DNA of 64,000 nt from Cristatella mucedo (lineage: Eukaryota > Bryozoa > Phylactolaemata > Cristatellidae), in contig WPIO01000054.1 in NCBI GenBank assembly GCA_009760855.2, positions 2,321,001 through 2,385,000 of the forward strand, read 5' to 3'. Every line of letters starts with the position of its first letter. Position 1 is the first letter of the stretch. This document shows positions 10,258-21,899 of this stretch, one piece after another. The position numbers and the translations under genes were made by a program. The notes below the pieces were generated by a model, which was not told where the DNA came from, did no database searches, and saw only the letters and a list, made by a program, of their open reading frames with translations.

Positions 10258-10413
10258 GCACAGTTACTGTGAGTACAGGTGCATCCCTGTGCATACATGT
10301 GCGTACCTGCAAGAACAGATGTGTACGTGTAGGTACAGTTACCTGTATGGGTATACCTGTGTGCACAGGTGTGTATCTGTACGCTGCAGGTGTGTACCTG
10401 CAGCGCTAGCAAG
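10258..10413. repeat. Quasi-palindromic cluster of CAGGTG/CAGGTA motifs
   Basis: A run of TACCTG and CAGGTG words forms several hairpins: AGGTA-CAGT-TACCT, ACCTGTG-TG-CACAGGT and CTGCAGGT-GTGT-ACCTGCAG. CAGGTG is an E-box of the type bound by Snail/ZEB or bHLH factors; binding here is not shown. Confidence 0.6.
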
Positions 10414-10789
10414 AGCGGAAGTATTTGACTGGGGGCTTCCGGTAGCCTTTCAGAAACCGTTCCGAGATCAGATCAGACTAAGATATACATACAGATTAGG
10501 AAGAAGTGCGGGTAGGTTAAGCAAACCACCGAAGACGTATGAATAACCGAGGGCAAGTGGAAGCGATTGCTGCACAGAATCTATATTAACAATCATAATG
10601 CGCTTGTAGAGCGTCCTCCGAGAACGTAATCTACTTCTAGGTACGTTACATAAGCTGCAAAGGAAGTGCGTTCGAATTTCTTTTTTAGCTTTTTAGCATG
10701 AGCATTGTTAACAAAGCATGTCATGATTAGATTTGAAATGCACAGAATCAACATGTAAATATGGCTAGCGGCAACTAAATCGTCCAATG

Positions 10790-10876
10790 CCTTAGCGAGG
10801 ATAGGATCGTCCAGTTGGCAGTCTCCGTCCACCTGGCGTCCACCTTGGCGAGGATAGGATCGTCCACGTGGCAGTC
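10790..10876. repeat. 34-bp direct repeat pair
   Basis: CGAGGATAGGATCGTCCA followed by TGGCAGTC occurs at 10790-10823 and again at 10843-10876 with few differences. Confidence 0.8.
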
Positions 10877-11335
10877 ACGTGTCGATCGCTCATGGCCGCC
10901 TGAAGCGCATGCTTCAGCTAGAGACATGCGACTCCGACCGCAATTCGTTCGATTGATATATCTCTTTGGTTTCGCTTTGTAGGACTTCAGTTTCCGGCCG
11001 ACGGCGATGGGTACCTAGAAGAAACTACTGCAACTGCAGTGGTGAACTTGTGCAGAAAAATCAGGGCAAAAGAATATGGTTGGCAACGTTAAAGATGACT
11101 TCGGGCTGAAAATAAATTTTAGAGGAGCCGATCGAATAGTGGGATTTTATAAGCGGATTTTTGTTCGCTTTTGCTAATGTGGAAATGGAGATTTACCAAC
11201 CTAATGGAAACTGGTACTACTGTCCAAGCCGAGTGGTGAACGAATAAGTTCTTCTAGTGAACCAAAAGGCATTACGGATGTTTCAAAGAAGAGAGAATAA
11301 ACGCCCAATTTTCCAGAGTTGACTCGCAGTAAGGA
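10877..11335. other. Anonymous DNA
   Basis: No supported feature up to the (AAT)n of the next LINE. Confidence 0.4.
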
Positions 11336-13890
11336 ATAATAATAATAATACTGCACTTGATAAAGCGCCCTCAGTGAACTCAATCTCTTTCTAGGCGCTT
11401 TACATTTGCTGCAAATGTGAACGCGATTGAATGGTGAGTAATATCATGCTTGATAAACAACATGAATAACATGGTTAGGGGTGATATGCACGGAGTCAGC
11501 ATGCAAATGTGGTTAGTGGCAGCACGCACAGTGTCAGCACGCATAAGCACATGAAGGACGAATTACAGGGACCCACTAAATACTGTTCTAAGTAAGTGTG
11601 TTTTTTTTAATATGGTCACGTCAGGGGATGTTCTGACGCAAGTCGGGAGTGAGTTCCAGGCTTTGGAAGAATACAAACTAAATGCACGGTCTCCAAATGA
11701 TTGAGGTTTGTACGAGGTAGTGGTAAACTGCTAGATTCCGAAAAGCGGGTGGTACGATGCTTGGCCTGGTGGAAGAGTAGATCTGAGAGATAGGCTGGAG
11801 CCAAAGAATAAAGTGACCTAAAAGTGAGCGACTAAACCTTAAAGTCGAGCCGTTGCTTGACTGGTAGTCAGTACAGGTCGGCGAGAAGTGGTGTGATGTG
11901 GCAACTGTGACGCTCACATAGCAAAGCCTAGCAGCGGAGTTTTGCACCAGCTGTAATCGCCTGATTGCACATGCCGGTAGGCCAGCTAGCAGTGTCAGAA
12001 GACCAGGAGTCAAGATAATAGCAACAGAAGTCAAGCTGGGATGTCACAAATGCAGCGACCAACATAGACGTGGCATCCTTATCTAAACAAGCCAGAATTT
12101 TAGCAAAACGTGGTGTCCTTATCTAAACAAGCCCGAAATTTAGCAACGTTATGTAACTGAAAGTAGGCCGACTTTATTGTGGAGCTGATGAGGTTGTCTA
12201 ATGAGAGGTCAGTTTGGAACATGACACCTAGATTTCGAGCTGATTCAACAGGAGATATGCTGGCAGAGCCAATTTTGAGCGATAGCCTTTCCAATATCGG
12301 AATCACACTGAGTTGCTCATAACTAATAAGCTAATTTAATCATCGTTTAGTTTAGGAAAATTTGTTGCCATCCATGTGCGGATTTCATCAATACAGCAAG
12401 TGAGTTGAGAGAATTCGAGGTGCTCGAAGGCTGGGAGGGATCAAAGCCAATGTACAACTGAGTGTCATCCGCATAGAAGTGAAAGCCTAGATTGTGCTTG
12501 GCAATCTCATCAGCAAGAGGGAGAGTATAAACAGTGAAAAGAACCAGACCTAGCACGGAACGCTGGGCTGCCCCATATTTCTGAGGTACCTCGGACGATA
12601 TTTGTCAATTCACGTCAATACTCTGGAGTCTCCCACTAAGATAGGATCTGAACCATTGTAGAGCAGTGCCAGTGATGCCCACGCGAGATGAGAGGCACTC
12701 TAGGAGAACTTTGTGATCGATAGTATCAAAAGCTGCCGAAAGATCGTGCAAAACAAGCAGAGACAGTCTACCTATGTCTGCATTAATAAGTAGGTCGTTG
12801 TACACCCTAAGCAATGCTGATTCTGTGGAGTGATTATCTCTACAGCCAGACTGGAACTTATTAGCAAGGTTTAACGTTTCAAAATAAGAGTTCAGCTGGT
12901 CCACCACGGCCCGTTCCAGTGTCTTTAATAGGAATGGTAGAAGTGAGACTGGGCGACAGTTGCTCAAGTTCTCGTGGTCTAGTGTCGCTTTCTTGAGAAG
13001 CGGCCTGACTAAAGCTTTTTTGAAAGGTGCTGGGACATGACCTGAGGCTAATGACATATTAATGATGTTAGTTATGCATGGCAGCAGCAGATCAATGCAA
13101 CGTAGGAGCAGGGCAGTGGGAATAGGGTCCAAAGGACTTGTTGTCTTTTTTTATTGGAATATCAACTTCAGGACAAGATCCCAAGTGACCTGCTTAAATG
13201 TAGACATTGAGTTGCAGCCAGGAATCAGAGTACAACATTCTAGGGGGATGTTGCCATCACAGTGATGGATTCCCTGATCTTGTCTATCTTCTGGACAAAG
13301 AATCGAGAGAAGCGATCAGCTAGATCATCATAAGAATCATCAGGTAAGGAGCTAATCTGGGAGCGGTTGAGATGGATGATCGTTGACATCAGCATTTTCG
13401 GATTGTGCATCTGTGATTCAGCAATGTTTTTATAGAAGCTAGACTTGGACTTAACCAGGATCGATTGGTACGACCTACAGTAGTCGTCGTTTGCCTGTCG
13501 ATGGACAGTCAGTCCTGATCTTTTGTATGCTTTTCAAGCTTTCGCTTAGTAGACCTAGCTAGTTGAATTTCTGTGGTAAACCACAGGCCGTCTGTGCGAG
13601 GGCGCACAGTGCGCTTTGTCAGAGGTGCAAACTCGTCGAGCGTGTCAGCTAGTATCGTGTTGTAGCTATCTACCAATGATGACAGATCGGAGGGAGGACT
13701 GAGCAGCAGAGGTGAAGCAGATATTTTCGCACTGCAGCATCGATGTCAAGGGTCTTAAGGTTTCGCGATTCACAGATTATTTTAGAAGAGGTGGGCACAC
13801 ACAGTAGATTGAATGAGATCTGCATGTGGTCAGATAAGCAGGATTTGGTAATAATCGGTGATGACAAAATTCAGTTGCATAAGTAAATCT
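11336..13890 (-). mobile_element. LINE-A, longest copy (5'-truncated, L2/CR1-type non-LTR retrotransposon)
   Basis: Reading on the minus strand, it starts inside the apurinic-type endonuclease (a SDH motif near 13825). It then passes a linker (13670-13140), the reverse transcriptase, a post-RT region and the 3' UTR, and ends with the AAAGCGCC...GGGCGCTTT hairpin near 11365-11395 and an (AAT)n tract at 11336-11352. Stops and frameshifts break the frame, so it is inactive. It serves as the reference for the other LINE-A pieces in this window. Confidence 0.93.
11616..13867 (-). pseudogene. LINE-A ORF2 remnant: endonuclease end, reverse transcriptase, C-terminal region
   Basis: Pieces in order on the minus strand: 13867-13670, endonuclease C-terminus (LSDHMQISF); 13132-12605, RT fingers and palm, with NCRPVSLLP, HSTESALLRVYNDLL and the catalytic motif AAFDTIDH (aspartate codon at 12725-12727); 12556-12347, FYADDTQLY, the second catalytic motif, near 12470; 12306-12100, SDLSLDN...SAYFQLHNVAKFRACL; 12034-11678, the post-RT region (a NSAARLCYV stretch and a degraded HWLP-type block); 11804-11616, the AKHRTTRFSESSSLPLPRT block. 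The enzyme would nick target DNA and copy element RNA. Multiple frameshifts separate these blocks, so no intact polymerase is encoded. Clade assignment rests on the SAAFDTIDH/YADD context and the GDRAF...LWNSLP C-terminal block seen in other copies. Confidence 0.9.
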
Positions 13891-15068
13891 GGAAAAATAT
13901 ATTTGAAGTTTTCGCTTCCTGGAAGCTGCAGCCATATCACACCGCTCATATCTGTATATTAGACAGCTCAAGCGATTCCTTCATGCATCAATTTTATGAG
14001 CAAAAGCTTACACACGCACCATCTCAATTTACTATAAATACAGATCCCTTTCAATTAGAGCGAGAAAGTCCGACCGTACAGCGGCCATGTGTAGCTCTTT
14101 CCGTCACGATGCAAGATGGTGACGTGCCACATAGCAAGATATTCTGACTCGGCGAAGTCAGTCCGAAGACAGTGTGCTCTAGTGTAACTGTGAACGAACA
14201 TACTTGCGTGCGGCACAGTCGGCCCAACTGACAATGGACTGAATTAAACATGCAACCCTTAACCCTAAATCCACGGTACAAAAACTTGGACAACGATTAG
14301 TTGGTCAACAAGATACGGGGCCCTGAATATTGGCGATTTTTATTGTATAGAAAATCCCGTGTTATATGTGACCGTTGCCTTTATCGATGTATTTACAGTT
14401 ACCCGAGGAATCTACATACACCAAGTGAAATGGGTGAGTTTGCTGCCAACTAAAATGGATAGCAAAGCCAGAGCAATTTCGAAAGGTCGTTAAAGACTTT
14501 TAGCATGGATTCACCAATTTATCCAAAAACTGTGACGGCTGACAGAGAAGGTCACCATGGCGGATAAAATTTAACTCTGGGACAGACACGTGACAAATTA
14601 CAAACTAGTATTCACACCGAGAGTGTATTACATAAATGTGAAAGAGTGACAACGAAGACCTTTCGGAATTTATAGTTAAGTGCTACGACTTCTTGACATT
14701 CTTGCAGTCTACGCTACCGGTGGGCTGTCCCAAACTTTTTCTGATACTGGGGCTAAAAAAATCAAAAGCAACGCCCGGTTGCACGGATCCATATTTATTA
14801 TTATTGAGGAGCTTGAGTCAGTGATTGAGTCGTACATCTGGATGAATTATATATATATATCAATCGATCGATCAACGGCCGGATCGATTATCCAAGATTA
14901 TTTATGACATTAGATTATATATATATAATTATAATATATATATATACATATAATTCATTTGTATAGCATAATAAATATAGCATAATATATATATATATAT
15001 ATAATTATATAGCATAATAATATAATTATATATCATAATATATTAATATATAGCATAATAAATATAGC

Positions 15069-15107
<39 letters not shown>
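13891..15107. other. Anonymous DNA, then TA-rich tract
   Basis: Nothing is recognised to 14850. From about 14905 to 15107 the sequence is TA-rich with repeated TATAGCATAATA words, forming a short AT-rich satellite. Confidence 0.5.
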
Positions 15108-15111
<4 letters not shown>

Positions 15112-15262
15112 CATTTGTATAGCGCCCGAAAGAAATTAATCTCTATTCAGGCGCTTCACGTGTTCCACAGGACTCGAGCCCATGACCCCCCCCCCCGACC
15201 GTCAAATACGTTCACCTGACCTTGGCTCGAGGCGAGCACCTTAACCACTGAGCCATTTAATA
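15108..15262 (-). mobile_element. SINE-2 copy
   Basis: On the minus strand it has the head TGGCTCAGTGGTTAAGGTGC, GGGCTCGAG-like B box, AAGCGCCTGAATAGAGATTA and GGGCGCTATACAAATGAATT. An extra C9 run interrupts the middle. Confidence 0.85.
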
Positions 15263-15737
15263 CTATCGATTATCTCAGCTAAAACTCGCACCGGTCCTCT
15301 GCGGTTGCTTCCTTGTCTGTTTTACGAGCTAGCCAGCTCAGGACTCGTTGTGCACGATGCTGCACCGCGTCGAAGATACCGATCGACGCGGTTCAGCCTG
15401 AGAGGCTCAGAGCCATAGGTGAATGAGCGTTCGCCAGCTCCCACCCGCCCAGCAAGGCCGCAAGCAGAGAGGTGGCTCCAGTTGACGGTATCCTTTCTTG
15501 CTGGAGACACCTGGCACCGGTTTGGCAGCACCTGCTGCCTCGAGCACCCAAAGAAATCGGCCAGCTTCAAAGTCAGAATGCTTGCACGACTCCACTTACA
15601 GTTGAGAACACGTTCGAGAACTTGGATGCTTGCACTATCATTCTATCGCCTACGAACGGGATATGCTCGGCAGACGATCGGCTCGCCAAGGTCTTGGGAC
15701 CTTAACCTTGAGACCTAGACCAAAAAATAAGAAAGTA
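15263..15737. other. Anonymous DNA between two SINE-2 copies
   Basis: No supported gene; open frames here lack family resemblance. Confidence 0.4.
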
Positions 15738-15882
15738 TACAGTTAATTTATATGGCGCCCTAAGAGAACCTAATCTCAATTCAGGCTCATCGCATGTGCC
15801 TCGGGGCTTGAGCCTACGACCTCGGCCAGACCTTGGTCGGGGCATGCGCCTTGACCACTAGGGCAAACCAGCTCGGCGATGT
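15738..15882 (-). mobile_element. SINE-2 copy
   Basis: Minus-strand head GAGCTGGTTTGCCCTAGTGG, then GGTCAAGG, a GGCTCAAGCCC B box, and a tail with GAATTGAGATTAGGTTCTCT and AGGGCGCCATATAAATT. Confidence 0.85.
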
Positions 15883-16744
15883 CTCGGGACCTTGACTCCG
15901 TTGCTCGCGGAGTTTATATGTTCCCCCTAAAGACTTCCACACCTGAACTCGGTTTCACAATAATAATTACATATCATGACCACCTTCTAGAGGGGCTTGA
16001 AAAGTCTTTAGATATCATAAACTTTGGATGGGCCTTCGGTCAGTGCCTCTGATAATAGCTAGTGGTCTAGCACTGCTAACAAACTGCTTGCAGTTCGCTC
16101 TAGTTTTTGGAAGGAGTTGCCGTAATCAAATTAATTACGCTCTATCTATTCAGCTACTTCTGTGCAGACCGTGAACCAGATAGTATAGCCCGGCTTTCTG
16201 AGGCCACAGACAGGCAGCGCTGGCATGGTAACCAGCTGCTCCGTCGGCAGAAGGTAAGCTCAGTACGACTCGGAACGAGGCCAGCCTCACTCCGAGTTCA
16301 GACTGACAATTCGCCAATAATGGCTCTGCTTGTGCCCCGCCCCTCTCGGCACCTTCTACCACTCCTGGACTTACCAAAATGGCTACGATCAAAATGGCTC
16401 TAGCGCCGTTACCGAACGTAAGCTTGGCGACAGGCAACCAACTTGAACAGCAGCTAGCATGCTAACTGCTAAGAGAGAACACATCTCTCGCACAAGTAAG
16501 AAGGCGATCAGAGGTCACGTCAAAGGATCTTTGAGAGGAGGATGCCCGGATTTAATGCCCTGGATGGCCCACCTCACTTCTGAGGACACATGACTCTTAG
16601 CTGAGGACCAGTGCAGTGCTAATAATAATAATAATAATAATAATCAAAGCTGGCTTGTAAAGCATTCGCATAGAATTTAATTTATATCTATGAGTGCTTT
16701 ACCGTTCTAGACCCAGCATTGGAGTCAGTACACACGGGCTAGTG
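15883..16744. other. Anonymous DNA with a short (AAT)n
   Basis: (AAT)8 lies at 16621-16645. No gene is supported. Confidence 0.4.
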
Positions 16745-16915
16745 GGACACGTGCCACTGGATCTTAGCCCAGGGGTAAGGTGCTCGCTCTTCATGCTCCG
16801 GATCGTGGGTTTGAGTCCTGCAGTGGGCAATCTTTTACTGACCACTGCAAGCGTTAGTAATAGCCCCGAAGGCCCTTCTGTCGCTATACAAACGAGGCTG
16901 TCAATTTGTAACGCC
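16745..16915 (+). mobile_element. SINE-1 copy
   Basis: AGCCCAGGGGTAAGGTGCTC head, GGGTTTGAGTCCTGCAGTGG around the B box, then ACTGCAAGCG, CCCGAAGGCCCTTCTGTCGC and TATACAAACGAGGCTGTC at the end. Confidence 0.8.
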
Positions 16916-18430
16916 GAAGGCTCGGCGGAGTAGGCGTAACCTGCAGCTTACCGAGCGGCATAGCCAATGGCCGAACGCGATTCGGTGGGTGCCTACGCGA
17001 AATAAGCAGGCCGTCACGAAATGAGTATTTCTGGCGCTGACCTACTTATCCTCGCTAAGCGTGTCGTGAGTTCGCCGCATAAATTAGAAAGCGAGATACA
17101 CGATTAGGGGATTTCAGTGAGCTTTATTCTCAAACGCACAGTGTTGCTGCGCGTCCAGCTTCGCTTTGTCCTCCGAGCTCCTCGTAGGCTCAAAGCAGCG
17201 AAAGCAAGCTTGCGGGGGAAATACGTCCCCGCACTTAGGCTGCCTATGTCTATTGTGGGGAACGACCCAAATATGTTGGAGGAGCCCGAGAACCAAGCCC
17301 TAGATCCTGACTGGAGAACTAGGGCTCCGCTTCCACTGTGAAGGCAAGAATACCTCACACACTGCACCGAACTACTTCTAGTTCGCATCGGCAAAACCCT
17401 ACGCCGGGACCAGGTTCGCGGGCGTGCGAACACACACACACAAAACACAAACACGAAATGGAAGCTCGGGTGCTATACGACCGTATTCGGTGGGGTCCAC
17501 CGAATTCTCCCGATGTTGACTCTCTCCTTCTTGTCGATCGTTGCCCTGAACGACCAACTAGCCTCGGTCGTTTTAAAGTGCCACCAGCCACCCAGTCCCA
17601 CCACTGTCGGCTGCTGGCTCCCCGCAGGGGCGATCTTCAGCCGAAACGCCATACCCTCGAAGAGCTACCCGTGACAATAGGGTTGACAGGCCAGCCGACA
17701 TCAATCAGCCGCTCCTACGGGGAGCAGGATGCTGTAGCTACTTAGCCTGGATGGTGCTGTGCTACAAAATCAGCTTTGTTATACATGTTATTACATTTAT
17801 GTGCTGGATCGAGCACGCAAAAGCAAACAGGTTTCATTCTTAGGTCAGCACGCTAAAGCAAACGTGAAGGCACTCATGCTGACCGGTTCGTGCCACCTTC
17901 GGTTGGCACCGTTTACCGAATCATCATGCACAGGCACGCACAGACACGCACGCAAAAGAACGCGAAGAACAAAGAAAAAGTACATGTTTACTGAGGCTGA
18001 AGCTGACCGGAAACAAGATGCGTCTTCGGCTGAGACTTGAAAAGATGCAAAGGTCTTTGCACGTACCTATCGTCGCCGGAAGTGAGCTCCTGACTTTCAC
18101 AGCATACGATCTGAATGCTCGACCACCGAAAGATTACAATTTAGTTGGAGGCACGGAGGCAAGTTGACGAAACGACGAGGAGAGGCTAGCTGGTGCGTGA
18201 GCAGACGACTACGGAGCAGGCGCCGAAGAGGGCAGACCGGAAGTGCGACGATCCAGACTTGGCGATGCCACGGGGTTATCGCTCTCTTCGCACCGTTCGA
18301 CCGTTGAGAGCCACAAATCTAAGCGTCCGGCAGCAGCAGCAGCAAGATAGAGGCACGCACGGTGCTTCTATCTACTTGCACATGATACCTATGTGCACGG
18401 CATCCACACGGTACTTACGGCCAGGCGCAT
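16916..18430. other. Anonymous DNA
   Basis: Several open frames of 60-135 codons occur on both strands, overlap each other and show no domain. I do not support a gene. Confidence 0.4.
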
Positions 18431-18523
18431 AGACAGCACTCCACATCGACGTAAGCACGTCGATACACGTATCGTCGATCACGTGATACACGTATCGTAT
18501 CACGTAGACAGCACTCCAAATCG
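18431..18523. repeat. Palindrome-rich segment flanked by a direct repeat
   Basis: AGACAGCACTCCAC/AAATCG occurs at both ends (about 18431 and 18505). Between them are CGATAC-AC-GTATCG and a 9-bp-arm hairpin, ACGTGATAC (18481-18489) with GTATCACGT (18497-18505) around a 7-nt loop. A CACGTG E-box lies inside. Confidence 0.65.
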
Positions 18524-18651
18524 CCCTGCATTGACCACTCAGGGCACAGGCCTCAGCGGTCTGGCACGGGCCCTGTGCCACGCAGCCTAGGCCTGGCCTA
18601 GCCCTGGCCGAGGCTCGGCTGCTCGCCTGCATACTGAAAAGGGCAGACAAC

Positions 18652-18737
18652 TGCAGTGGATTGATGCGCTTGAATAACTCAGCAGTGGACTGATGCGCTT
18701 GAATAACTCAGCAGTAGACTGGTGTGCTTCGACAGTG
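18652..18737. repeat. 29-bp tandem repeat, about 3 units
   Basis: Units of CAGTGGACTGATGCGCTT followed by GAATAACTCAG; the third is diverged. A related single unit occurs near 19486-19530. Confidence 0.8.
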
Positions 18738-19621
18738 CCCTCCGCACGACCTCGTCGTCGGGCGCGTCGGTGGCGCGACCGAGCAACAAGCCTGCTGCTG
18801 CTGCTGCTGGCTCCAACACCGAGCACTTGATATTGTGCAAGCGCCGCCGGCCAAGCACGGCGTCTGCCCAGGCGACGGCCAGGCCGCCAGCCCGCCCGCA
18901 TGCCAAGGGCGATAACGGCCGAGTCACTCGCGCTACTATACCAGGGCGTCGCTACGTCGTGTTCGGAGCCGTAGTCGATCGCCTCCGCTGTCGCTACGCC
19001 CGTGGGCGCACACGGCTAGCAGCTTGACGGCTGCCGGCGTCGAGGAATCGAGAGCATGGGCTCCCCTTTGCTTCCCTTTGTTCTCCTTCTGCTGCCTATA
19101 TTTATATTATATTATATTTTTTTTATTATTTTATTATTATTTATTATTATCTTTTATTATTTATATTTTATTTATTATTTCCTTATTTATGTATATTCCG
19201 TGCATTGCATTATTGTTGTTGCTGCTTTTTCGCCGATCCATCGTTCGTTCCAAACCGACAACAGCCGACAGCTGGCGGCAACTTGCTGTAGATAAATGTC
19301 CCAGCAGCTGCCTCCAATGCCTGTATTTGGGCCCGACTGCCGAGTCATCTGCCGAGAGCCGTTTTGTCTGCCCAGCTCTGCACAGCTCGTGAGCCTGCTG
19401 CTGCTGCAGAGGCAAGTCTGAGTCTGCACTCGTAGCGTCTCAGCCCAACGTAGCTCGCAGTCGCTGCCGAGTCATGCTACCTCAGACGTGCTTGAATACT
19501 TCAGCAGTGGGCTACTGTATTTGAATAACGAGACAAGATGACCTCTCCTAGAACCCTCGACGGAGCATACCCGTGCTCTCGCACGTACCGGCTTTCCAGC
19601 TTGCCTGCATGCTGCCAAGCA
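18738..19621. other. GC-rich then TTATT-rich anonymous DNA
   Basis: There is an (ATTATT)-like tract at about 19095-19185. No gene is recognised. Confidence 0.4.
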
Positions 19622-19702
19622 TGTCAATCATCATAATAATAGTAGTAATTAAAATAATATACTTTACAAAGAGCCCTCAGAGAACTCAATCTCTTTCTGG
19701 GA
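19622..19702 (-). mobile_element. LINE-A 3' tail, solo fragment
   Basis: An AAT-rich tail followed by AGAGCCCTCAGAGAACTCAA and TCTCTTTCTGGG is the reverse complement of the LINE-A terminal hairpin. Confidence 0.7.
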
Positions 19703-20411
19703 AGCATGCACGCAAGCTGACATGCCAGTGAGTCAGTGCATGCACACATGCACGCAGGCATGAGAGCCAACTACTAGCCGGTTCCTGGTGGTGCAGGGTC
19801 AGGCGGCTACTGGCGGTCAATTTGTGATGCACAAATTGACTTACATTGACGTCACTGTAAGTCTTACACTCACATTCCTTAAAAAGGCATTCATGCTGTA
19901 CATTACTGCATCCAAGCTTTGACGAATACTTAATAAACAAATATAATAGAATTAAATAATAAAATGAAATAAACAAAACAAAAAAATACGAATACTGACT
20001 GGCCTTTGAGGATAGATACTGACACATCAAGAAATTGCCCTCTACAGCCCACCATAGGTTCGAGCCCTGTATGATTGACTGTGTGCTTCTTGCTTACGTA
20101 CGTGTACACAGTGGCTGCACAGTGCTCATAGTCTGGCCATGCTAGCCAGTGCTTTAAGCTTTGACTGACCTGATTTCTTTGCAATTTGCTGACACCGAAT
20201 GGACTTACTCACTCACTCGGGCAAGCAGGCATTCATTTGAAATCTCATAGAATCGTACCTAAAATTAAAAGAATAATAATTTTAATAAATGTGTACTGCC
20301 CTAAAAAAAACTAAATCTTTCTGGGCACCTTGCATGCGGTGCTAAGGTAGCATGTCAGCCCGGACCGGCCTGCACCAGTGTCTGTGCGCATTAAAATAAC
20401 TGGTGATTCGT
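19703..20411. other. Anonymous DNA with a possible decayed LINE-A tail
   Basis: At 20262-20330, AATAATAATTTTAATAA with ACTAAATCTTTCTGGGCACC resembles a decayed minus-strand LINE-A tail. No other feature is recognised. Confidence 0.35.
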
Positions 20412-20578
20412 GATGGCCCCCACTAGGTAAGGCGGTTGCATATCACGAGCTTGGTCCCGAGGTCGTGGGTTCGAATTCTGCGGTGGGCAATCCTTCATGG
20501 CCTCTGCAAGCCGTGGTGATGCCGTAAGGTCTCCTCTGCCTCTCTATAAAAAGACGCTGTTAAATCAGCTTGTATTCT
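20412..20578 (+). mobile_element. SINE-1 copy
   Basis: CACTAGGTAAGGCGGTTGC head, GGTCGTGGGTTCGAATTC B box, GGTGGGCAATCCTT, a region near GCAAGCCGTGGTGATGCCG, and CGCTGTTAAATCAGCTTG at the end. Well preserved. Confidence 0.88.
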
Positions 20579-20780
20579 TAACGTTTAGGTTGATTAACCC
20601 GGCCTCACTCTTTGCAGGGGAAAACTGCATCTATATGGGCTCCCATTTATAATTTCTAAAAGGAAACTTCTGGCAACTGCTATTTGAACGTGCACACGCG
20701 GCTCGCTCGCTCCTGCTGAAGAGCAAGGTGAGTCTTGGAGGGTGTGGTCACATGGTCATTCAAGCAGCCTCATTCATATA

Positions 20781-20925
20781 TGATTCATTTGTATAGCACC
20801 CCAAGAGAACTTAATCTCTATTCAGGCGCTTCACATGAGCCTCAGGGCTCGAGCCCACGACCTCAGCGAGACCTTGGTCTGGGCGAGCAACTTAAATGCT
20901 GGACCAATCCAGTTCATTTACACAT
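20781..20925 (-). mobile_element. SINE-2 copy
   Basis: The minus strand carries a tRNA-like head, GGGCTCGAGCCCTGAGGC, GAAGCGCCTGAATAGAGATT, AAGTTCTCTTGGGGTGC and TATACAAATGAATCA. Confidence 0.88.
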
Positions 20926-20989
20926 TTAGCAGCAAAAAAGCATCGTCGGCTCTCGTCATCATGCAAGCAGCAGACGCCCTATAAGCAGC

Positions 20990-21800
20990 AGACGTGCTAC
21001 AGCTGCCTCAATTTTAAAAGCTTCATTCAGAAGACTGCCTCTACAGCTAGCCATCACATCCGATCCCTATCCAAGATTAGAAGCTGTCTCCCACAGTGGC
21101 TTGTAAAAAATTTAACTAGCTCTTTAGTTCTGTCTCAGCTTGATTATTGTAATTCCCTTTTGGCTGGGCTACCAAAGAAAGCTATTATGCCACTACAGCT
21201 GACTATGAATATGGCTGCAAGGCTGGTCTTCAAGTCCCAGCGGTTTGAGCACGTGTCACCTTTGCTGAAAGAGCTAGGATGGTTGCCGGTTGAGCAAAGG
21301 ATACAGAGCAAAGTTCTTACGCTGACCCACAAGGCCCGCCACGGCTTGGCTCCTTCGTACCTAGCTGAACTGCTGCATCAGTTTCAGCCTGTTCGCACCC
21401 TCAGGTCCTGTGTGGACAATAAATTAGCTGTCCCATTCCTCCGCTTAAAGACAGTTGGCGACAGAAGCTTTAGCTCTGCAGGTCCTAGACTGTGGAACTC
21501 GCTTCCACAATTCTTACGCAACGACATCTACTCTCCAAGTGCCGACTATGGCACATCTTTTTCAGCGGTCCTTAACTGCTACTTCTATGCTACTCACTAC
21601 CTCAACTGCTCTCCTAACTCTGCTATGCTTGCCACTTTCTCTTTGTTGCGTGAGACGAAGTCTGTTGGCTACCGAATGCGTACCGAAAGCCGCTTAGGCT
21701 GTGAGTGCGCTATACAAAACTCTCCTGCGTAACACCCACATGGTCTCTATGACTTTGTGGAGTTACTGACGGAGATACATTACATTACATTACATTACAA
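20990..21800 (+). mobile_element. LINE-B 3' end (second L2/CR1-type family)
   Basis: The post-RT coding part is followed by a 3' end with GCTGTGAGTGCGCTATACA, TAACACCCACATGGTCTC and GTGGAGTTACTGACGGAGAT, closing in (TACAT)n at 21777-21800. The pentanucleotide tail and 3' sequence differ from LINE-A. Confidence 0.92.
21000..21732 (+). pseudogene. LINE-B ORF2 C-terminal fragment
   Basis: The frame is open to 21732 and encodes the post-polymerase region of an L2/CR1-type element: a HHIRSLSKIRSCLPQ stretch, QLDYCNSLLAGLP, NMAARLVFKSQRFEHVSPLL, LGWLPVEQRIQSKVLTLTHK, SYLAELL and VGDRSFSSAGPRLWNSLP. There is no RT catalytic core or endonuclease in this copy. It is 5'-truncated. Compared with LINE-A, the family-typical blocks are conserved but the intervening residues differ, so it is a distinct family. 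Confidence 0.88.
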
Positions 21801-21899
21801 GCAGCAGACAATGAATGATTACCAGCCGCAGGACTCAAAACCGCGATCAGGATCTCAGACAAGATGCCGATTTCGAGAATCTACGTCATCTTGAACTGT
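21801..21899. other. Spacer between LINE-B and LINE-A
   Basis: Ninety-nine bases with no match to either element seen by eye. Confidence 0.4.

Noticed and set aside
17104-17745. Overlapping 60-135-codon frames
   Set aside because: They occur on both strands with no domain, repeat match or consistent codon bias.
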